NCBI GenBank assembly: GCA_964489055.1
Contig: CAZAXF010000003.1
Location: forward strand, 62,001-126,000
Reading direction: 5' to 3'
Source: 66-474 sp964489055
GTDB taxonomy: Bacteria > Pseudomonadota > Gammaproteobacteria > Xanthomonadales > Rhodanobacteraceae
Length of the DNA: 64,000 bases
Position numbers and translations under genes: made by a program. The notes beneath the pieces are model-generated. The model did not search any database. It saw nothing but the letters and a program-made list of their open reading frames with translations, and was not told where the DNA came from. Shown in pieces: positions 60,049 to 64,000 of this stretch; positions within the stretch are counted from its first letter, which is position 1; each line of letters opens with the position of its first letter.

Positions 60049-61896
60049 TCAGTGGCCCATCACCACGTTCACCATCACCAGGGTCACCACCAGCATGATC
60101 GCGGTCAGCGGCAGGCCCACGCGCACGAAATCGCGTGGCTTGTAGCCACCGGGGCCGGTGACGATCAACAGCGTCGGGCTGGCGCCGGGGATCAGGAAGG
60201 TGTTGGAAACCGACAGCGCCACGATCAGTGCGTACATGGCCGGGTTGCCGCCCGATGCCAGCGCGACGTTGATGGCCATCGGCACCATCATCACCGCGGT
60301 GCCCACGTGCGAGATGATCTGCGAGAGCACCAGCGCCAGGATCGCGATGAAGGCCTGCAGCATCCACTGCGGCAGGTGACCCAGGTAGCGCATGATTTCC
60401 TGCGCCATCCAGGCGGCGGTGCCGGTGGAATCCATCGAGATGCCCAGCGGGATCAGGCAGGCCATCACGAAGATGGTCTTCCAGTTGATCGCGCCGTAGG
60501 CCTCGTCCATGTTGAGCACGCCGGCCAGCAGCATGCCGACCGCACCGGTCATCATGGCCACCGACAGCCGAAGGTCGGTGAAAAGGCCCAGCGCCATCGC
60601 CAGCGCGAAGAACACCAGCGCGTAGCGCACCTTGCCGGGGCGTTGTTCCTCGCTGGGAATGTCGGTGACCGGCACCAGGTCGCGGCTTTCCGAAGCCAGG
60701 ATGAGATCGCGCCAGTAGCTGTGCAGCACCAGGGTGTCGCCGGCGTGCAATGTCATCTTGCGCACGTCCTCACCGCGGGTGACCTCCTCGCCGCGGTTTA
60801 CCGCCAGCACCGAGATGCCGTAGCGCTTGCGCAGGTGCAGGTCGCCGACCTGCTGCTTGATGAATTTCGAGCTGGGTGGAATCACCACTTCGGAAATGCC
60901 GGCGCGGGTGGGATTGAACATGTCGGCGAGGGCCTGGACGCGGCTGCCGACGCGGCACTTGAGCGCCTGCGCGAACTCGCCGACTGCCTTGCGCGGCCCC
61001 AGCACGCCGAGCACCGTGCCGACCCAGATCATCTCGTCGCCCGGGGGCGAAAGGCGTGCCTCGTTGCCGGTCTTGATCGCCAGGATCAGTGGTGCGTTCT
61101 CCAGCGTCTCGGCCTCGCCGATGCTCATGCCGACCAGCGGGCTGTCGGCGGTGACGGTGAGCTCGGTCACGTCGCCCTCGATGCCGTAGGTGTCGGCGAA
61201 GTAGCTTTCGGTTCGGCCGGGCGTGACCTTGGGCTTGGCCTCGTCCTCGTCGCGCATCAGGCGATTGCCGAACAAGGCGAAATAGGCGATGCCCACCAGC
61301 AGCAGCGGGATGCCGATCGGCGTGATCGAGAACAGCGAGAACGGTTCGATGGTGTGCGCGCCGGGCGGCAGGTTGCGGTTCGCGCTGGCGATCAGGTCGT
61401 TCAGCAGGATCAGCGGCGAGTTGGAGATCAGCGTCATGCTGGTGCCGGCCAGGATGCAGAACGCCATCGGCAGCAGCAGGCGTTTCAGCGGCATCCCGGT
61501 GCGCGAGGACACGCGGCTGGCCACCGGCAGGAACAACGCGGCCAGCGCCTGGCTCTGGATGATCGAGGACAGGACCCCGACGGTGCTGTTGAGCAGCAGC
61601 GAAACGCGGCCTTCCACGCCACCCGAAAGGCGCAGGATGAACGAGGCCGCCTTGTTGAGCACGCCGGTGCGGTCCAGCCCCGCGCCCATGATCATGATGC
61701 CGATCAGCGACAGCACCGCGTTGGACGCGAAGCCGTCGAACAGGCGGTCGATGGGCATCAGCCCGGTGATGCCGATCACCACCAGCACCAGCAGCGCCAC
61801 GATGTCCGGGCGCACCCATTCCAGCAGCAGCATCAGCACCGTGAAGCCGACCAGCCCGAGCACCAGCAGCATGTCGGGGGTGAGGGTCAACTCCAT
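60049..61896 (-). CDS. SLC13-family anion carrier with central RCK_C domains
   Basis: A 615-residue membrane carrier of the DASS/ArsB-NhaD superfamily. About six helices (LLLVLGLVGFTVLMLLLEWV, IVALLVLVVIGITG and others) precede a soluble middle (about residues 215-400) with two RCK_C/TrkA-C domains (TELTVTADSPLVGMSIGEAETL and SEVVIPPSSKFIKQQVGDLHLR), and then five or six more helices. The conserved hairpins SNSPLILLNDLIA and SNTFLIPGASPTLLIV are the substrate re-entrant loops. Likely Na+-coupled uptake of sulfate or dicarboxylate; substrate unknown. Last gene of the minus-strand thiG-trmB group. Confidence 0.9.
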   Translation of the reverse strand: MELTLTPDMLLVLGLVGFTVLMLLLEWVRPDIVALLVLVVIGITGLMPIDRLFDGFASNAVLSLIGIMIMGAGLDRTGVLNKAASFILRLSGGVEGRVSLLLNSTVGVLSSIIQSQALAALFLPVASRVSSRTGMPLKRLLLPMAFCILAGTSMTLISNSPLILLNDLIASANRNLPPGAHTIEPFSLFSITPIGIPLLLVGIAYFALFGNRLMRDEDEAKPKVTPGRTESYFADTYGIEGDVTELTVTADSPLVGMSIGEAETLENAPLILAIKTGNEARLSPPGDEMIWVGTVLGVLGPRKAVGEFAQALKCRVGSRVQALADMFNPTRAGISEVVIPPSSKFIKQQVGDLHLRKRYGISVLAVNRGEEVTRGEDVRKMTLHAGDTLVLHSYWRDLILASESRDLVPVTDIPSEEQRPGKVRYALVFFALAMALGLFTDLRLSVAMMTGAVGMLLAGVLNMDEAYGAINWKTIFVMACLIPLGISMDSTGTAAWMAQEIMRYLGHLPQWMLQAFIAILALVLSQIISHVGTAVMMVPMAINVALASGGNPAMYALIVALSVSNTFLIPGASPTLLIVTGPGGYKPRDFVRVGLPLTAIMLVVTLVMVNVVMGH

Positions 61897-61912
61897 TGGC
61901 GCTCGGGTCCGG

Positions 61913-62638
61913 TCAGGTCAGAGTGTCGGTGGCATCGGGGGATTGTGGCACACGCTCATACAACAGATCCGTAACCGCGTGGCCCAGCGCGACGCCGCGC
62001 CGCTCGAAGCGCGTCTCGATTCGCCAGGGCGGACGCATCGATTCGCCGCTTTGCCCCGCGCGTGGTTTGAAAGCCGGTTGGGTGGCCAGCACTTCGCGCA
62101 TGTGGCCAGCATACTCGGGCCAGTCGGTAGCCAGGTGCAGCAGGCCGCCTGGTTTCATGCGCGCTGCCAGCAGGTGCACGAACGCCGGCTGGATCAGCCG
62201 GCGCTTGTGGTGGCGCTTCTTGGGCCACGGATCGGGAAACCAGATGCGCACTTCGGCCAGCGCGGACGGTGCGATTTCGTTCTGCAGCACCTCGACCGCG
62301 TCGTGGTTCCAGATCCGCACGTTGCGCGCATCGCAGGCGGCCAGCGCGTTCAACAGCCGGCCCACGCCCGGGCGGTGCACTTCGATGCCAAGGTGATCGC
62401 GTGCGGGATCGTGTTCGGCGGACCACGCCAGCGCCTCGCCGTTGCCGAAGCCGATCTCCAGCACCCTGGGCGCGTGGCGGCCGAACAGTGCATCGAGGTC
62501 GCGCGGCGTACCCGTGTAATCGATGCCGAAACGCGACCAGTGCTGGTCGAAGGCGCGTTGCTGGGCCGGCGTGATGCGGCCCTGGCGCAGCACGAAGCTG
62601 CGGACCGTGCGCTGGTGTCTGGATGCCTCGTCGTTCAA
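61913..62638 (-). CDS. trmB: tRNA (guanine-N7-)-methyltransferase
   Basis: A 241-residue TrmB that methylates G46 of tRNA with SAM. The SAM-binding motif VLEIGFGNGEAL is near residue 55 and the family motif FPDPWPKKRHHKRRL near 135. A TTG start (LNDEAS) with AGAGGGG upstream is favoured; ten codons more are open but coincide with intergenic-repeat-like sequence. It lies downstream of thiG, separated by a repeat element. Confidence 0.93.
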   Translation of the reverse strand: MNDEASRHQRTVRSFVLRQGRITPAQQRAFDQHWSRFGIDYTGTPRDLDALFGRHAPRVLEIGFGNGEALAWSAEHDPARDHLGIEVHRPGVGRLLNALAACDARNVRIWNHDAVEVLQNEIAPSALAEVRIWFPDPWPKKRHHKRRLIQPAFVHLLAARMKPGGLLHLATDWPEYAGHMREVLATQPAFKPRAGQSGESMRPPWRIETRFERRGVALGHAVTDLLYERVPQSPDATDTLT

Positions 62639-62696
62639 GGAAAACCCCTCTCCCCGGTTGAGCGGCAAGGGGCAGGCCCGGATCCTGCGTGTACCG

Positions 62697-62745
62697 CCGA
62701 ACCCTCACCCGGCGCTTCGCGCCACCCTCTCCCGGCGGGAGAGGA
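62697..62745. repeat. CCTCACCCGGCGCT...CTCTCCCGGCGGGAGAGG repeat between thiG and trmB
   Basis: An intact copy of the repeat seen at 44043, with hairpin GGCGCTTCGCGCC and CTCTCCCGGCGGGAGAG. It fills the gap and could uncouple thiG from trmB. Confidence 0.75.
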
Positions 62746-62750
62746 GGAAA

Positions 62751-63569
62751 TCAGCCGATCAATCCGTCCACCGGGCTGGATGCCGATGCATAGCGCCTGC
62801 GCGGGATGCGCCCGGCACGAAAGGCCGCGCGCCCGGCCTCGATCGCGCACTTCATGGCATGCGCCATCAACACCGGGTCGCGTGCATGCGCGATCGCGGT
62901 ATTCATCAGCACGCCGTCGCAACCCAGTTCCATCGCCAGAGACGCGTCCGAGGCGGTGCCGACGCCGGCATCGACGATCACCGGAACCTTCGCGTTCTCC
63001 ACGATCTCCAGGATCGTGTAGCGGTTCTGGATGCCGAGCCCGGAGCCGATCGGCGCGGCCAGCGGCATCACCGCCGCGCAGCCCAGTTCCTCGAAACGCC
63101 TGGCCAGCAGCGGGTCGTCGGTGGTGTAGACCATCACCTCGAACCCGTCCTTGACCAGCGCCTCGGCCGCGGCAAGGGTCTCGACGACATCCGGGAACAG
63201 CGTCTTCTGGTCGCCGATGATTTCCAGCTTGACCAGCGAATGCCCGTCCAGCAGTTCGCGCGCGAGGCGGCAGGTACGGAGCGCTTCCTCGCTGCTGTGG
63301 CAGCCGGCAGTGTTGGGCAGCAGGGTGTAGCGATCCGGCGGCAGGGCGTCCAGCAGGTTCGGCTCGTCGGCCTTCTGGCCCAGGTTCATCCGCCGCACCG
63401 CGAAGGTGACGATTTCCGAACCTGCCGCTTCCGTGGCACGGCGGGTTTCGTCGAGATCCTTGAACTTGCCGGTGCCGGTGAGCAGGCGCGAGCGGAACGC
63501 GCGACCGGCGATGGTCAGCGCATCATCGGCATTGCTGGACGGGGCGGAAGGTCGGAGCTGGGCATTCAT
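62751..63569 (-). CDS. thiG: Thiazole synthase
   Basis: A 272-residue ThiG, a cytoplasmic TIM barrel that builds the thiamin thiazole from deoxyxylulose phosphate, dehydroglycine and ThiS-thiocarboxylate. The Schiff-base lysine is in LVKLEIIGD; FAVRRMNLGQ, TAGCHSSEEALR, AAPIGSGLGIQN and VIVDAGVGTASDASLAMELGCDGVLMNTAI are conserved. The sulfur carrier gene thiS normally precedes thiG, but is not found in the 430 bases upstream, which are repeats. Confidence 0.95.
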   Translation of the reverse strand: MNAQLRPSAPSSNADDALTIAGRAFRSRLLTGTGKFKDLDETRRATEAAGSEIVTFAVRRMNLGQKADEPNLLDALPPDRYTLLPNTAGCHSSEEALRTCRLARELLDGHSLVKLEIIGDQKTLFPDVVETLAAAEALVKDGFEVMVYTTDDPLLARRFEELGCAAVMPLAAPIGSGLGIQNRYTILEIVENAKVPVIVDAGVGTASDASLAMELGCDGVLMNTAIAHARDPVLMAHAMKCAIEAGRAAFRAGRIPRRRYASASSPVDGLIG

Positions 63570-64000
63570 GGCGTGGTGACATCGGGTTCAAAACGTAATT
63601 GTAGTGCGTACCGTTGCGCCGGGATCGCGTCAAATCCCCCAAATTGCCGTCATTCCGGACGCGGCGAAGCCGCGATCCGGAGTCTGCTCTTGCACCGCGC
63701 GGTTGTTGCTCGGGAAGCAAAGCGTGCCGGACGCGCTCGCTTCGCGTGCGGAGACCGTTTGGCAACGTCGTCTGGGAGGCAGTCATCCCTGGCCGGTCGT
63801 TCAACGTCGCGTGATCTGCTACCGGCAGATCGCAAACGCGCCGTTTGCGCTCGCTTCGCGAGCGGACGCCGTTGTGCAGCGGGGTTCGGGCAAGCAACCA
63901 TCCTTGGTGCCGGGCGCCGGCCCGGCCATCCCTGGCCGGTCGTTCAACGTCGCGCGATCTGCCACCGGCAGATCGCAAACGCGCCGTTTGCGCTCGCTTC
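63570..64000. repeat. Repeat-filled region upstream of thiG
   Basis: No gene is seen. It holds a REP-like element (63648-63685, CGTCATTCCGGACGCG...CGATCCGG) and a long direct repeat: about 74 bases from CATCCCTGGCCGGTCGTTC at 63784 recur almost unchanged from 63927 to the end of the window. No TPP-riboswitch motif was recognised. Confidence 0.75.

Noticed and set aside
60016..61974. 652-codon plus-strand frame opposite the SLC13 gene
   Set aside because: His/Arg/Gln/Asp-rich antisense shadow of a GC-rich membrane-protein gene.
63570..64000. TPP riboswitch or thiS gene upstream of thiG
   Set aside because: No thi-box pattern or ThiS-like frame ending in Gly-Gly was recognised.

Overview
The window is high-GC Gram-negative chromosome. 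Its gene orders (mrcA beside pilMNOPQ, rpoZ-spoT-ridA-recG, mlaFEDCB facing mlaA, moxR with a Bat operon, thiG-trmB) and its many dispersed hairpin repeats fit the Xanthomonadales, most likely a Rhodanobacteraceae relative (Rhodanobacter/Dyella/Luteibacter type). This is inferred from content and synteny; no rRNA or tRNA gene is present. One run of 100 N (24174-24273) lies inside a tandem repeat.

Layout. 1-11 kb: the end of a TPR protein, a decayed FitA/PIN toxin-antitoxin locus, pepQ, a PilZ and a DUF1631 protein, then the minus-strand rph-rdgB-hemW-CPXCG operon facing yicC. A VapBC module sits between yicC and gmk, and the vapC stop overlaps the gmk start. 11-16 kb: Mla phospholipid transport (mlaF, E, D, C, B and convergent mlaA). 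16-24 kb: rpoZ, spoT, ridA, a membrane protein, recG, rpmE2 (L31 type B) and gltA. 24-28 kb: two tandem hairpin-repeat arrays around a hypothetical gene, then mrcA. 28-34 kb: pilMNOPQ. 34-42 kb: moxR-DUF58-DUF4381-VWA-VWA/TPR-BatD. 42-44 kb: macro-domain protein, mscL, FAH-family hydrolase. 57-64 kb: lpxO-like hydroxylase, AraC-MGMT protein, Rieske protein, SLC13 carrier, trmB, thiG.

The most unusual region is 44.1-57.0 kb. A plus-strand set (periplasmic adaptor, MacB/LolD-type ATPase, two FtsX/MacB-type permeases) diverges from a minus-strand set holding a Sec-exported small peptide with four cysteines, a periplasmic thioredoxin-fold protein, a permease pair, a TonB-C-like lipoprotein, a second permease pair and the frameshifted remnant of another permease. 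Only one ATPase serves three permease pairs. An 18-bp G/C homopolymer lies between promoter-like hexamers just upstream of the peptide gene. I propose, as inference, a dedicated, possibly phase-variable export system for a disulfide-bonded peptide, comparable in logic to MacAB-TolC export of Sec-delivered peptides.

At least six families of small intergenic repeats recur in the window. One of them (GGGACC-type) lies inside the reading frames of hemW and rdgB. Two other toxin-antitoxin loci (one ParE/RelE-like, one decayed FitA-like) add to the picture of a mobile, repeat-rich genome whose housekeeping order is otherwise conserved.
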